Below, piece after piece: positions 8,721-18,086 of a stretch of 51,881 bases of DNA. The notes under the pieces were generated by a model. It saw only the letters and a list, made by a program, of their open reading frames with translations, was not told the origin of the DNA and did no database searches. Source of the stretch: Oscillospiraceae bacterium (GTDB lineage Bacteria; Bacillota; Clostridia; Oscillospirales; CAG-272); contig SVRL01000012.1 of assembly GCA_015064845.1 (NCBI GenBank), forward strand, positions 1 through 51,881, given 5' to 3'. The translations under genes were made by a program, and so were the position numbers. Positions within the stretch are counted from its first letter, which is position 1; every line of letters starts with the position of its first letter.

Positions 8721-8761
8721 AAAATTCCGTCTGCGCCCATACGGCACGGGCGGAATTTTTA
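8721..8761 (+). terminator. Terminator of the carboxypeptidase gene
   Basis: Stem AAAATTCCGTCTG / CGGGCGGAATTTT (13 pairs, two G-U) followed by a T-run. It ends just before the ribosome binding site of the helicase gene. Confidence 0.85.
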
Positions 8762-8778
8762 TTCAGAAAGGATATCTC

Positions 8779-10986
8779 ATGGATTCTTCCCAAATTTTCT
8801 ACCGTTTCTCCCCTCTCGTTCAGGATTTTATTTATGCAAACGGATGGGAAACCATTCGTCCCATTCAGATCGAAGCGGCAAAAATCATTTTTGATACGAA
8901 CGATAACCTGATTCTTTCTTCCGATACGGCTTCGGGAAAGACAGAAGCTGTCTTTTTCCCCATCATCAGCGAAATGGAAGGTTCATTCGGAGAATCGGTC
9001 GAGGTTCTCTATATCGCGCCCCTGAAAAGCTTGATCAACGACCAGTTTGAGCGCATTGACACACTTCTTCGGGATAGCGGTATTCCCGTTTTTCATTGGC
9101 ACGGCGACGTTGCCGCTTCCCATAAAAATAAGCTTTTGAAAAATCCTTCGGGCGTTTTGCAGATCACACCCGAATCTCTGGAAAGTATGCTGATGAACAA
9201 ACACAGCGATATCATCCGACTGTTCGGCAGACTCCGCTTTGTTATTATTGATGAAATTCACACACTTATGAGTGCAGACAGAGGCAATCAGATTCTTTGC
9301 CAGCTTGACCGTATTGCCGAAATCATCGGCTACCATCCGCGCAGAATCGGACTTTCCGCAACCATCGGCAATCTGGAAAAAGCAAGAATCTGGTTGACGG
9401 GAAACAGCGGAAGAAATACCGCTGTTCCCACCGTTCCTTCCACCAAACACCGCGTCCGCCTTGCAGTCGAACATTTTTATATTCAGGATAACAGCAATAA
9501 CCGCGAAATATCCCCTGCGGAACATCCCGAATCCGCCATTGCCATCGATGCGGGTTATGAATATATTTACGATTGCGCCAAAGATAAAAAAAGCATTGTT
9601 TTTTCCAATTCGCGTGAAGAAACGGAATATGTAACCGCCACGCTCCGACAAATCGCCTCCAACAGAGGCGATGAAGATATTTTTTATATCCACCACGGAA
9701 ATCTTTCCGCCGCCATCCGCGAAGAAGCGGAGCAAAAACTGAAAACCGAACAAAAATGCGTTGCCTGCGCAACGGTAACGCTGGAACTTGGCATAGATAT
9801 CGGCAAGATTGAACGGATTCTCAACGTCGGCGCGCCGACAACCGTTTCAAGCTTCTTACAACGTCTTGGCAGAAGCGGAAGAAAAACAGGAATTTCCGAG
9901 CTTTTCATGGTGTTCCGCGAAGAAAAACCTCTGCCCGATACCCCTCTTCCGCAATTGATACCTTGGGAGCTCATCCGCGGAATTGCCGTGATTCAGCTCT
10001 ATATCGAAGAAAAATTTATTGAACCGCCGTCCGTGAAAAAAATGCCCCTCAGCCTGATGTTTCAGCAAACACTCAGCATTCTGGCTTCTTCGGGAGAAAA
10101 TACGCCGAAACGGCTTGCCGAGAAGATTTTCTCACTCTCGCCTTTTTCTCACGTGGAAAAAGAGGACTACCGTGAGCTACTCATTTCCATGGTCAAAAAC
10201 GAATACGTGGAAATGACGGAAAGCAAAGGATTGATCCTCGGTCTGCGCGGAGAAAAACTGACGAAAAGCTTCAAATTCTATGCTGTTTTCAAAGATAGCG
10301 AGGATTATTCCGTCAAGCATGAAAGCGAAGAGATCGGTACCATTTCTTCCCCGCCTCCCGTCGGCGACCGTTTTGCCCTTGCGGGAAGAGTCTGGGAAGT
10401 GGAAGAACTCGATCTGACGAGAAAACTGATCTACGTTCATCCCGTCCCCGGAAAAATGCAGGTAGCATGGCCGGGCGATTACGGCGAAATCCATACAAAA
10501 GTACTGGAAATGATGTATAAAATTTTGACTTCAGATAAGGAGTATCCCTATTTGAAACCAAACGCAAAAGAAAGACTTGCCGCCGCGCGCCGCGTTTTTC
10601 AGAATGCGGGAATGACGCAAACCATGCTGATTTCTTTGGGAGGAAACACGAAATGTTTGCTTCCGTGGCTTGGTACACGCTCGTTCCGCACGCTTCGCAA
10701 ATATCTGCAAACGAACGCCGCTTATTTTGGTATATACGGCTTGGAATACGACGGATGTTATTATATGACCTTCAAATGCGAAAAGGATGCCGAAGAGCTT
10801 TTGCGGATGATTCAAAGAAAAATTACCCGTGATACGATTGAAACCATTGATCTCGTCGGAAAAAGCGAATGTCCGATTTTTGAAAAATATGACCCTTGTA
10901 TTCCGCCTGAGCTTCTCCGCCGCGCATACGCCGCCGATAAGCTCCGCACGGATGAGATGAAACGCCGTTTTCGGCTTGAACGTTAA
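8779..10986 (+). CDS. Lhr-like superfamily 2 DEAD/DEAH helicase
   Basis: 735 residues. ATP-dependent nucleic-acid helicase. Q-motif-like start (RPIQIEAAK), Walker A SDTASGKTEA (48-57), motif Ib-type TPES, motif II D158-E-I-H161, motif III LSATIGN, helicase-C motif VI QRLGRSGRKTG. The last about 250 residues, with LLPWLGTRSFRTL near the end, resemble the accessory C-terminal region of Lhr-type helicases, although full-length Lhr is about twice this size. AGAAAGGA precedes the start. The membrane-protein gene follows after 30 bases, with no terminator between. The exact substrate (DNA repair or RNA) cannot be told. Confidence 0.85.
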   Translation: MDSSQIFYRFSPLVQDFIYANGWETIRPIQIEAAKIIFDTNDNLILSSDTASGKTEAVFFPIISEMEGSFGESVEVLYIAPLKSLINDQFERIDTLLRDSGIPVFHWHGDVAASHKNKLLKNPSGVLQITPESLESMLMNKHSDIIRLFGRLRFVIIDEIHTLMSADRGNQILCQLDRIAEIIGYHPRRIGLSATIGNLEKARIWLTGNSGRNTAVPTVPSTKHRVRLAVEHFYIQDNSNNREISPAEHPESAIAIDAGYEYIYDCAKDKKSIVFSNSREETEYVTATLRQIASNRGDEDIFYIHHGNLSAAIREEAEQKLKTEQKCVACATVTLELGIDIGKIERILNVGAPTTVSSFLQRLGRSGRKTGISELFMVFREEKPLPDTPLPQLIPWELIRGIAVIQLYIEEKFIEPPSVKKMPLSLMFQQTLSILASSGENTPKRLAEKIFSLSPFSHVEKEDYRELLISMVKNEYVEMTESKGLILGLRGEKLTKSFKFYAVFKDSEDYSVKHESEEIGTISSPPPVGDRFALAGRVWEVEELDLTRKLIYVHPVPGKMQVAWPGDYGEIHTKVLEMMYKILTSDKEYPYLKPNAKERLAAARRVFQNAGMTQTMLISLGGNTKCLLPWLGTRSFRTLRKYLQTNAAYFGIYGLEYDGCYYMTFKCEKDAEELLRMIQRKITRDTIETIDLVGKSECPIFEKYDPCIPPELLRRAYAADKLRTDEMKRRFRLER

Positions 10987-11016
10987 CCCACAAACATCCA
11001 AAAGGAGAATACTACC

Positions 11017-11592
11017 ATGAAAAAATCCGCTTTGATGATCTTCATCCTTTCCTTGCTCTTTATATTTGCAGGATTGCATTTCACAGGTCTTTTGTCAGCG
11101 TTTCTTCCTGACGGAGATACTGTCGGAATCATCGGAGGCGCAGACCGTCCGACCGTGAATCTCCGTATCCGTGAAATTCTGAACAATGCATACAGCTTAC
11201 TGATAGCCTTCGGCTTTCCCACTGCATTTTCCGGTCTCTTCGTGCTGATCTTTTCCAACGCGGTAAAGAAAAACTGCACAATCCCAACCACATCAACTGC
11301 GCTCGCACTTTCCGCTTGTGCCTCTCTCGGCATTTGCTCTCTCTTGATTTTTGCCTCGTGCTTTATTATGACGAATCCATCAAAGCATCCGATTGCATTT
11401 CCGTCAAGCATTTGTGTCGGCATGGCAGCTTTGCTCGGATTTATCCTGTTAATGGCTCTCTATCGTAAGCTCCGCAGTAAAAAGCCCTCATCCTTCGGTG
11501 TTTGCCTTGATGCGGTATTTTCCCTCATGTATATGCCGGCATTTTTTCTCACGGGCAGCATGATTTCAAATACCTTATCAAATATTCATTGA
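11017..11592 (+). CDS. Small polytopic membrane protein with an IIGGADRPT motif; function unknown
   Basis: 191 residues with four or five predicted transmembrane helices (about 5-27, 58-82, 93-118, 127-147, 166-185). The first loop carries DTVGIIGGADRPT. This closely matches the GIIGGADGPT signature of the beta subunit of Na+-translocating decarboxylases (OadB/GcdB/MmdB), but the protein is only about half the length of that subunit and the rest shows no resemblance I can see. Gly to Arg at the seventh motif position is unusual. AAAGGAGAA ribosome binding site. Probably translated from the helicase transcript; ends in a shared bidirectional terminator. Confidence 0.75.
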   Translation: MKKSALMIFILSLLFIFAGLHFTGLLSAFLPDGDTVGIIGGADRPTVNLRIREILNNAYSLLIAFGFPTAFSGLFVLIFSNAVKKNCTIPTTSTALALSACASLGICSLLIFASCFIMTNPSKHPIAFPSSICVGMAALLGFILLMALYRKLRSKKPSSFGVCLDAVFSLMYMPAFFLTGSMISNTLSNIH

Positions 11593-11594
11593 CA

Positions 11595-11629
11595 AAAATC
11601 CCGATTGCAGCGAATGCAATCGGGATTTT
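11595..11629. terminator. Bidirectional terminator between convergent genes
   Basis: Perfect 15-bp stem AAAATCCCGATTGCA / TGCAATCGGGATTTT with a 5-base loop and T-runs on both strands. It serves the membrane protein (plus) and the GH20 gene (minus). Confidence 0.92.
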
Positions 11630-11633
11630 GATT

Positions 11634-13235
11634 TTACGTAATATTGGCACTGACGGTCAAATGCCACATCGGATAATTTCCGTCCTTGATCGGAATAATT
11701 TCTTCTTTCAATTCTTCAATTACAGTGATTTCGCCATCCGCATAAGCGATGAGCTGTTCTTTACAGTTTTTCAGACGGCGTTCAAGACCGCCGAGACGGG
11801 CATCCTGAATTTCAAACCCGTAAGTTTTATTAAAGTTATACCACTGTTTTCTGTAAGCCTCATAGAATTTCTCCAGAAGCGCAAGTGTTTTTGTATAATC
11901 ATTTTCTGCAAGCATGCGCAAGCCTTCTTTATCACCAGCCGCATAAAGCGCTCTCGTGCGGTTACCGAGATTGAATTTCACCGTCAGCACATCGCACAGA
12001 CACGCCATGGATTCATAGAGATAAGAATATTCCGTATTGCTCTCTTTTGCGCTTGTGTGCAAGCGGGCTGCATAATCCGCATAAATTGAGCCATCAACTT
12101 CTTCTCTGGTATTTGCGCTGAGCATTGCAAGGAAGGGATCGTCGTACAGACGGTTCTTGCTGTAGTTTGCTGTTCCGACCGTCGTATTCTCCCCGAAAAT
12201 ATAATTTGGAAGATCAAGTTCGAGGAATGCATCGTATTCTTCACCCGTGATTTCCTTGAACTTTGCTTTCATTTCAGCTTCGTTCATTTCTTCGGCAAGA
12301 GCCGCCGCATACATCAATCCGGCAAGAGCGGAAGCGTAAGGACATTCGCCGCCGTTATCTCCCCACATCGTAAGGAATACGTTGCGAACACCGTGACGGA
12401 TACATGCGGGAATAGCAAGCGCGTTTCTCACGTTGCTGTAACGGCTGTGAGGAGCAAATCCGCCCCATACCCAGGAACCGCCCGCAAACCATACCTTATC
12501 GGAAAGATTTTTGTGAGATTCTATCATGGCATCGTAACGTGTCGCGTTATTGCTGTAATAGTCCCAGTACACCATCGTGCAATCGGCAGGAACTTTTTCT
12601 GTGATTTCTTTTGAAAATTTGATCGGTTCGTCCAAATAGTATTCTCCCTTGTTGCCGAGACGGAAAAACATATCGCTCCACATCATAGGCTCATAACCGT
12701 ATTTTCTCGCAATCTCGCAAACACGGTTCAGATGGCGGAGCAAAATTTCATAGCGGTCGCAAAGTCCGTGTCTGTCAAGATATTTGCCTCTGCCGACGTT
12801 ATGTGCTTCGTCCATACCGATATGAATTTTTCTGGAAGAAATCGCTTCCGAAAGTGTCGCAAACATATTTTCAAGCAAAATCTCGGTGCGTTCATCTTCC
12901 ATCAGCAGAATATCGTCAATATCTTGGATCTTTCTGTATTCTCCCCAACGGAAAATGGCGTTCAAATGCGCAAGTGTCTGAATGCAGGGAATAAGCTCAA
13001 TGCCCACGGAAGCGGCGTAACGGTCGATCTCTTTCAATTCTTCGACCGAATATCTGCCTCTCTTATAGCCAAAACGGGGCTCGCCTTTCACTTCATACGT
13101 ATCTTCCGTATAAAGCATAGCACAGTTATAGCCCATTTTGGAAATCGTATCAAAAAAGCGTTTCAAGCCGTCAACACTCGGAACCGCATTCCGGGAACAG
13201 TCGATCATCACACCGAACGAATCAAAATGCTTCAT
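11634..13235 (-). CDS. Glycoside hydrolase family 20 protein (beta-N-acetylhexosaminidase-like)
   Basis: About 533 residues, no signal peptide, so cytoplasmic. Seen: a TIM-barrel start (FGVMIDCSRNAVPSVDGLKRF), the substrate-binding stretch LIPCIQTLAHLN, and the GH20 catalytic Asp-Glu pair D142-E143 in HIGMDEAHNVGRG, the glutamate acting as acid/base in substrate-assisted hydrolysis of N-acetylglucosaminides. A C-terminal helical region of about 200 residues follows the barrel. Start at 13235 chosen for AAAGAGG upstream; an in-frame ATG at 13289 lacks one. Own promoter at 13323-13351, convergent with its neighbour. Likely recycles GlcNAc from host glycans or cell wall after uptake; the substrate is inferred only from family. 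Confidence 0.85.
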   Translation of the reverse strand: MKHFDSFGVMIDCSRNAVPSVDGLKRFFDTISKMGYNCAMLYTEDTYEVKGEPRFGYKRGRYSVEELKEIDRYAASVGIELIPCIQTLAHLNAIFRWGEYRKIQDIDDILLMEDERTEILLENMFATLSEAISSRKIHIGMDEAHNVGRGKYLDRHGLCDRYEILLRHLNRVCEIARKYGYEPMMWSDMFFRLGNKGEYYLDEPIKFSKEITEKVPADCTMVYWDYYSNNATRYDAMIESHKNLSDKVWFAGGSWVWGGFAPHSRYSNVRNALAIPACIRHGVRNVFLTMWGDNGGECPYASALAGLMYAAALAEEMNEAEMKAKFKEITGEEYDAFLELDLPNYIFGENTTVGTANYSKNRLYDDPFLAMLSANTREEVDGSIYADYAARLHTSAKESNTEYSYLYESMACLCDVLTVKFNLGNRTRALYAAGDKEGLRMLAENDYTKTLALLEKFYEAYRKQWYNFNKTYGFEIQDARLGGLERRLKNCKEQLIAYADGEITVIEELKEEIIPIKDGNYPMWHLTVSANIT

Positions 13236-13322
13236 GGTAAAAACCTCTTTCTTCCTAAGACTTGTTTGAAAAACGTCGTTTTCCATCATTTCTCAAACAA
13301 ACTCTGTTTTTATTGCATTTTC

Positions 13323-13351
13323 AGTATATCAAAGGAAAAAAGGAAAGTCAA
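13323..13351 (-). promoter_or_regulatory. Sigma-A promoter of the GH20 gene
   Basis: Minus strand TTGACT (13351-13346), 17-bp spacer, TATACT (13328-13323). Confidence 0.75.
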
Positions 13352-13383
13352 GAGTCAATCTTTCTTTTATCAAGTTTTTCAAT

Positions 13384-13421
13384 GGAAAATAAAGGCACTT
13401 ACGAAAATCGCAAGCGCCTTT
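13384..13421 (-). terminator. Terminator of the metK-recD2-comFC transcript
   Basis: Minus strand 13-pair stem AAAGGCGCTTGCG / CGTAAGTGCCTTT (two G-U), TTTT loop, then ATTTTCC. Confidence 0.8.
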
Positions 13422-13461
13422 TGATATATTCTATTTTATTTCCTTGCAAAATTTGCACGAA

Positions 13462-14163
13462 TCAAAGTGCCTTCGCAACGGAAACAACGGCGATCTCACG
13501 GTAGCCCAGCGCCTCTGCCAAGGAAACGAGTACCGCAAGCGTGCTTCCCGTCGTAATGATATCGTCAAAAATCAAAAGTTTATCCGTTCGGCGGCAAGCA
13601 TGCTTCTTCAAAAAATAGCTGTTCTTTGCATTCTTTTTCCGTTCAAAGGCTTTCAGCCGTTTTTGCGTTTTGGAAAAATACGTATGCCCAAACATATGCT
13701 CAACGGGAAGATCTAAACGCGCCGCCGTCATTTTCGCCAGAATTTTTGCCTGATCGAAGCCGTAAACGCAAACACTTCCCGGTTTTCTCGGCGCGAAGGT
13801 AACGGTATAATCCGAAAGATCCCCACCCGTTGCTTCCAGAATCAAAGCGGCAAGTTCCGCGGATAAAAAACGTTGCAACGGCAAATAATTTTTCATTTTT
13901 AACGTGAAAATAATTTGTCTCGAAAGCTTGCCGTAATAAGAAAAAAGATGTGCCGACCAACCAACTTTCCCTCTTAAATTTTCGGGAACACAACGGCATT
14001 TATCCATTCTTTTTTCGCAATGCAAGCACTCTTCGCTCCGCAGTTGAGAATAAAGACGGAAGCATTCCGGGCAAAAAACAGTGTCTTTTCCCGCATCGGG
14101 CAATGCCGTTCCGCAACCGAGACAAGTGCGGACAAAGAAAAGGCTTTTCAATAATTCATTCAT
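13462..14163 (-). CDS. comFC: ComF family protein (phosphoribosyltransferase-fold competence protein)
   Basis: 233 residues. N-terminal zinc-ribbon-like segment with paired cysteines (C14/C17, C31/C34, C46/C49, C56/C58), then a PRTase fold with the PRPP loop LLIFDDIITTGSTL near residues 195-208. ComFC proteins are needed for DNA uptake or post-uptake processing in naturally competent bacteria; the substrate is unknown. The start overlaps the end of recD2 by 8 bases, so translation is probably coupled. Last gene of the metK operon. Confidence 0.88.
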   Translation of the reverse strand: MNELLKSLFFVRTCLGCGTALPDAGKDTVFCPECFRLYSQLRSEECLHCEKRMDKCRCVPENLRGKVGWSAHLFSYYGKLSRQIIFTLKMKNYLPLQRFLSAELAALILEATGGDLSDYTVTFAPRKPGSVCVYGFDQAKILAKMTAARLDLPVEHMFGHTYFSKTQKRLKAFERKKNAKNSYFLKKHACRRTDKLLIFDDIITTGSTLAVLVSLAEALGYREIAVVSVAKAL

Positions 14164-16375
14164 ACTGTGTCATAAAATAACCGAGCCCCGTATAGCGCTT
14201 GGTTTGTCTGTTGTTATCCGTCATCATGGCCGCCACTTCCCCGTTTCCGACCAAAACGACCATCTGCTGTGCGCGCGTGATTGCCGTATAAAATAAATTT
14301 CTCGTCAGGAGCTTCGGCGTATAGCGATAAAGCGGAATGACCACGATCGGATATTCACTGCCTTGGCTCTTGTGAACTGTGATGGCGTACGCCAGTTCCA
14401 ATTCCTCCGCCATGGAAAAATCATATTCAGCAAGTCTTCCCTCAAAATCAACGGAAATCGTTTGCCCCATCAAATCAATGGAACGAATGATGCCGATATC
14501 GCCGTTATAGATACCGAATCCGTCCAAACCGTTTTTCTTCCACGGAATATCGTAATTGTTTTTATTTTGCATGACCTTATCGCCCTCACGATAGATCGTG
14601 TCATGAAATTTTTTTTCTTTTTTTCCGTACGCACTCGGATTGATTGCCGATTGCAAAGAAGCGTTCAGCATTTCCGTTCCGTTTTGTCCCTTGCGGGAAG
14701 GCGTGATGACCTGGATTCCATCAAAAACACTCAAACCGTAAGCACGCGGCAACCGGGTTTTGCAAAGAGACTGGATCAAGCTTGCAGTCTGCTCGTCCTT
14801 TTCCGTTGCCAGAAAAAAGAAATCGCCGTCTCTTTTCGTCAAATCAATGTGTTCTCCGCGGTTGACCATATGCGCGTTCGTTACGATCAGACTTTCTCTT
14901 GCCTGACGGAAAATGTGCGTCAACTCAACCGTGGAAAAACGTTCGCTCGTGATAATATCCTTGAAAATACAGCCCGCGCCGACAGGCGGAAGCTGATTGG
15001 CGTCACCGATCATGATCAGTCTTGTGCCGGGGCGCATGGCACGCAAAAGCGCCTCCATCAAATAAAGGTCGATCATGGAAGCCTCGTCCAGAATAATGAC
15101 GTCCTCATCCAAAAAACAATTCTCATCTCTGTGAAAAACAGGACCTTCATCCGCTTTGTAATCCATTTCCAGCATGCGGTGAATGGTTTTCGCTTCCCTG
15201 CCGGAAGCTTCGGAAAGACGTTTTGCCGCTCTTCCCGTCGGGGTAGCCAAAGCAATTTCCAAGCCCATGCTTTCAAAAATGCGCAAAATCGCGCGGACAA
15301 CCGTCGTTTTACCCGTACCGGGACCGCCCGTCAAAATAAACACGGAATTGCTGACAGCTTCTCTGATGGCTTTCTTCTGCAAATTTTCATAATGAATCCC
15401 ATTTTCCAGTTCCGTTTTCTCAATCAAAAAGTGAAGGCTGTCCGCATCGGAAAGATGATTGGTCATTTCCAGCGCATCCATTTTCGTGCAAATATAGCGT
15501 TCGGCTTCAAAAGCTTCTCTCAGATATACGCAGGTTCTTCCGCCAATTTTCACGGAACGGAGTTTTCTCAGCGAAACCTGTTGCTCCAGCTCGTCCTCCG
15601 CTTCCTCCTCCGTACATCCGAGAAGCGTAACCGCCGCGGGAATCAGTTTTTCCTGCGGCAAATAAACGTGACCGTTCTGATTCATATTATAGGAAAGCAC
15701 GAAGGAAAGTCCCGCCGCAATACGCTCGGCGCAATTTTCGCGCATACCAAGATCTCTGGCAATCATATCCGCTTTATCAAACCCGATGCCGGGGATATTG
15801 CCGCATAACATATAGGGATTTTCCTTGATAACATCAATCGCGCCCACACCCCATTTGCGAAAAACCTTCATGGATGTTGCGGGGCTGAGATAATTGCTGC
15901 AAAACATCATGACGTTTCTCATGCCGAATTGCGCGCGGAACGTTTCTCCGATCTCTCTCGCCTTGCGCGGAGAAATTCCGGAAATATCTGCGAGCCATTC
16001 GGGATGGTTTTCCAGAACGTCCAGCGTATCATCTCCGTATTGACCGACAATTTTTTTCGCTGTTGAAGGACCGATGCCTTTGATTGCGCCGGAAGAGAGA
16101 TATTTCAAAATCAGATTTGCCGTTGCGGGAAGTTTTTTTTCATAATATTCAACCTTGAACTGTTTTCCGAAAGAAGGATGGGTTACCCAATCACCGAGCG
16201 CCGCAATGGATTCTCCTTCACAAAGATACGGCATAGCACCGACAAGCACGAAAAGCTCCTCGGAAGGCGTTAAAAGTTCACATACCGTATATCCGTTTTC
16301 TTCATTTTGATAAATCAGTTTTTCCACCGAGCCTTCGATGGAAAAAAGCTCTTTTTCCGACTCTCTGTCCATCAT
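14156..16375 (-). CDS. recD2: RecD2-type ATP-dependent DNA helicase (YrrC)
   Basis: 739 residues. 5'-3' SF1B helicase working without RecBC, linked to mismatch repair, fork protection and recombination. Seen: N-terminal OB-like region and helix-hairpin-helix repeats (GAIKGIGPSTAKKIV, ADISGISPRKAREIG, CGNIPGIGFDKAD), Walker A GGPGTGKTT near residue 345, Walker B DEASMIDLYL, motif III GDANQLPPVGAG and motif VI region VHKSQGSEYP. GGGAGGCG lies 6-9 bases before the tandem ATGs at 16375/16372. It sits 12 bases downstream of the small membrane protein and overlaps comFC. Confidence 0.95.
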   Translation of the reverse strand: MMDRESEKELFSIEGSVEKLIYQNEENGYTVCELLTPSEELFVLVGAMPYLCEGESIAALGDWVTHPSFGKQFKVEYYEKKLPATANLILKYLSSGAIKGIGPSTAKKIVGQYGDDTLDVLENHPEWLADISGISPRKAREIGETFRAQFGMRNVMMFCSNYLSPATSMKVFRKWGVGAIDVIKENPYMLCGNIPGIGFDKADMIARDLGMRENCAERIAAGLSFVLSYNMNQNGHVYLPQEKLIPAAVTLLGCTEEEAEDELEQQVSLRKLRSVKIGGRTCVYLREAFEAERYICTKMDALEMTNHLSDADSLHFLIEKTELENGIHYENLQKKAIREAVSNSVFILTGGPGTGKTTVVRAILRIFESMGLEIALATPTGRAAKRLSEASGREAKTIHRMLEMDYKADEGPVFHRDENCFLDEDVIILDEASMIDLYLMEALLRAMRPGTRLIMIGDANQLPPVGAGCIFKDIITSERFSTVELTHIFRQARESLIVTNAHMVNRGEHIDLTKRDGDFFFLATEKDEQTASLIQSLCKTRLPRAYGLSVFDGIQVITPSRKGQNGTEMLNASLQSAINPSAYGKKEKKFHDTIYREGDKVMQNKNNYDIPWKKNGLDGFGIYNGDIGIIRSIDLMGQTISVDFEGRLAEYDFSMAEELELAYAITVHKSQGSEYPIVVIPLYRYTPKLLTRNLFYTAITRAQQMVVLVGNGEVAAMMTDNNRQTKRYTGLGYFMTQYE

Positions 16376-16387
16376 AAGCGCCTCCCT

Positions 16388-16711
16388 TCAAATCATTCTG
16401 TAAAAAATATTCTTATGCTTACGCCGCATGGCGCAAACGATTGCTTTCATTTCATCTTTTCTGCTGTCCGTTCTCGGAATATTTACAATAATATCCTGCC
16501 GCTTATTTCCGCTTGCGGCAAGCGCCATACGCAGATAGTATTCCAACGCCTCCGCTTCCACATAAAGCAAAATTGCGTTTTCTTCCCATGAAGCATTGAT
16601 TTTTTTCAATTCCGCATGAGCAAAGCGAAAAAACAAAAAATAAAAAAACAAATAAACAAAAGCGATTGCAATAGCAGACAAACAAACCGTCTGCAACGGT
16701 GTAAAATCCAT
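16388..16711 (-). CDS. Small single-span membrane protein of unknown function
   Basis: 107 residues: one N-terminal transmembrane helix (about 8-30, rich in Phe/Leu/Tyr) and a cytoplasmic-looking helical domain (KKINASWEEN, VEAEALEYYLRMAL) ending in a basic tail (MRRKHKNIFYRM). Start at 16711 rather than 16822: GGGAGG is 8 bases upstream, and the longer frame runs through the metK terminator and into metK. The ribosome binding site lies inside the distal arm of that terminator hairpin, so translation initiation may be suppressed when the hairpin forms. No family recognised. Confidence 0.65.
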   Translation of the reverse strand: MDFTPLQTVCLSAIAIAFVYLFFYFLFFRFAHAELKKINASWEENAILLYVEAEALEYYLRMALAASGNKRQDIIVNIPRTDSRKDEMKAIVCAMRRKHKNIFYRMI

Positions 16712-16764
16712 AAAAAGCCTCCCTTTCATTGGGTATATCCCATCATATGAAAAAGAGGCTTTTT
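16712..16764 (-). terminator. metK terminator that embeds the next gene's ribosome binding site
   Basis: Minus strand: AAAAAGCCTCTTTTTCAT (16764-16747) pairs over 18 positions with ATGAAAGGGAGGCTTTTT (16729-16712), two of them G-U; the 17-base loop itself holds GGGATATACCC. The distal arm contains GGGAGG, and its CTTTTT is followed at once by the ATG at 16711. Confidence 0.8.
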
Positions 16765-16787
16765 GTGTGAATCTTATCAATAATACA

Positions 16788-17975
16788 TTAAATTCCTGCT
16801 TTTGCGCGAAGCGTTTCGGCAATATCGGTCTTTTCCCATTTTACGCCGAGTTCTTCTCTGCCGAAATGGCCGTAAGCGGAAAGGGGCGCATAAATCGGTT
16901 TACGGAGTTCAAAATAATCAATGATTGCCGCAGGACGGAGGTCCACGGTTTCGGTAACGATTTCCGCAATTTTTTCATCGGCAATCACACCCGTACCGAA
17001 TGTATTGACGTTGACGCAAAGGGGCTTTGCAACACCGATGGCATAAGAAATCTGCACTTCACATTTCTTTGCAAGCTTTGCCGCAACGATATTTTTTGCA
17101 ACGTAACGAGCCGCATAGCAAGCGCTTCTGTCCACCTTGGTCGGGTCTTTACCGGAGAAAGCACCGCCGCCGTGTCTGCCGTAACCGCCGTATGTATCAA
17201 CGATGATCTTACGTCCCGTCAAACCGCTGTCGCCCTGAGGACCGCCGATGACGAATCTGCCCGTGGGGTTCACGAAAATTTCGGTATTTTCATCCATGAA
17301 TTTTGCGGGAACGATGGGTTTGATGACATATTCAATGATATCAGCGCGAATCTGTTCCAAAGAAACGTCTTCATCGTGCTGTGTGGAAACAACGATGTTT
17401 TCCAGACGAACGGGGGTATCGCCGTCATATTCCACGGTAACCTGTGTTTTTCCGTCGGGACGGAGATAAGAAAGGGTACCGTCCTTACGAACCTTGGTAA
17501 GCTGTTTTGCCATATTGGTAGCCATTGCATAACCGAGAGGCATAAGATTTTCGGTTTCATCGGTCGCAAAGCCAAACATCATACCCTGGTCGCCTGCGCC
17601 GGTGTCATATTCATCCGCCTGCGTGCCGGTTTTTGCTTCAATACACTTGTCAACACCCATTGCAATGTCGGGAGACTGCTTGTGAATGCGGTTCACAACT
17701 GTGCAAGTGTTTGCGTTAAAGCCATATTCTTCTTTATTATAACCAATTTCATTGATCGCTTTGCGAACGGTTGCTTCTACGTCGATTTTAGCAGTCGTTG
17801 TAATTTCGCCCATTACCATAACGTAATCTGTGGTTGCGCAGGTTTCGCAAGCAACACGCGCCATGGAGTCCTGCGCGAAAATTGCATCAAGAACGGAATC
17901 GGAAATTTTATCGCAAACCTTGTCGGGATGTCCTTCCGTTACGGATTCACTGGAAAAATATCTTTTCTCTGCCAT
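16788..17975 (-). CDS. metK: S-adenosylmethionine synthetase (methionine adenosyltransferase)
   Basis: Makes SAM from ATP and methionine. 395 residues, full length. Signature segments: [17 protein letters not shown] near the N-terminus, [16 protein letters not shown] (ATP-binding motif 1) and [17 protein letters not shown] (P-loop-like motif 2). Leads an operon with a small membrane protein, recD2 and comFC. Expression is controlled by the SAM-I riboswitch at 18087-18168 and its attenuator, so the enzyme's product shuts off its own transcript. Confidence 0.98.
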   Translation of the reverse strand: MAEKRYFSSESVTEGHPDKVCDKISDSVLDAIFAQDSMARVACETCATTDYVMVMGEITTTAKIDVEATVRKAINEIGYNKEEYGFNANTCTVVNRIHKQSPDIAMGVDKCIEAKTGTQADEYDTGAGDQGMMFGFATDETENLMPLGYAMATNMAKQLTKVRKDGTLSYLRPDGKTQVTVEYDGDTPVRLENIVVSTQHDEDVSLEQIRADIIEYVIKPIVPAKFMDENTEIFVNPTGRFVIGGPQGDSGLTGRKIIVDTYGGYGRHGGGAFSGKDPTKVDRSACYAARYVAKNIVAAKLAKKCEVQISYAIGVAKPLCVNVNTFGTGVIADEKIAEIVTETVDLRPAAIIDYFELRKPIYAPLSAYGHFGREELGVKWEKTDIAETLRAKAGI

Positions 17976-18032
17976 GATTTTTACTCCTTTTCTTTTTTCA
18001 TACTTATTTCGTTCATCTCTTCAACTTATCAA

Positions 18033-18070
18033 TATAAAAACTCTCCTTCGTTCAGCCCGAAAGAGAGTTT
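18033..18070 (-). terminator. Attenuator terminator of the SAM riboswitch
   Basis: Minus strand 13-pair stem AAACTCTCTTTCG / CGAAGGAGAGTTT (one G-U) with a 7-base loop and TTTTTATA. The 5' arm AAACTCTC can instead pair with GAGTGTTT at the aptamer's 3' edge (7 of 8 positions), forming an antiterminator that competes with P1. Confidence 0.9.
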
Positions 18071-18086
18071 GTACTCACAATAAAAC

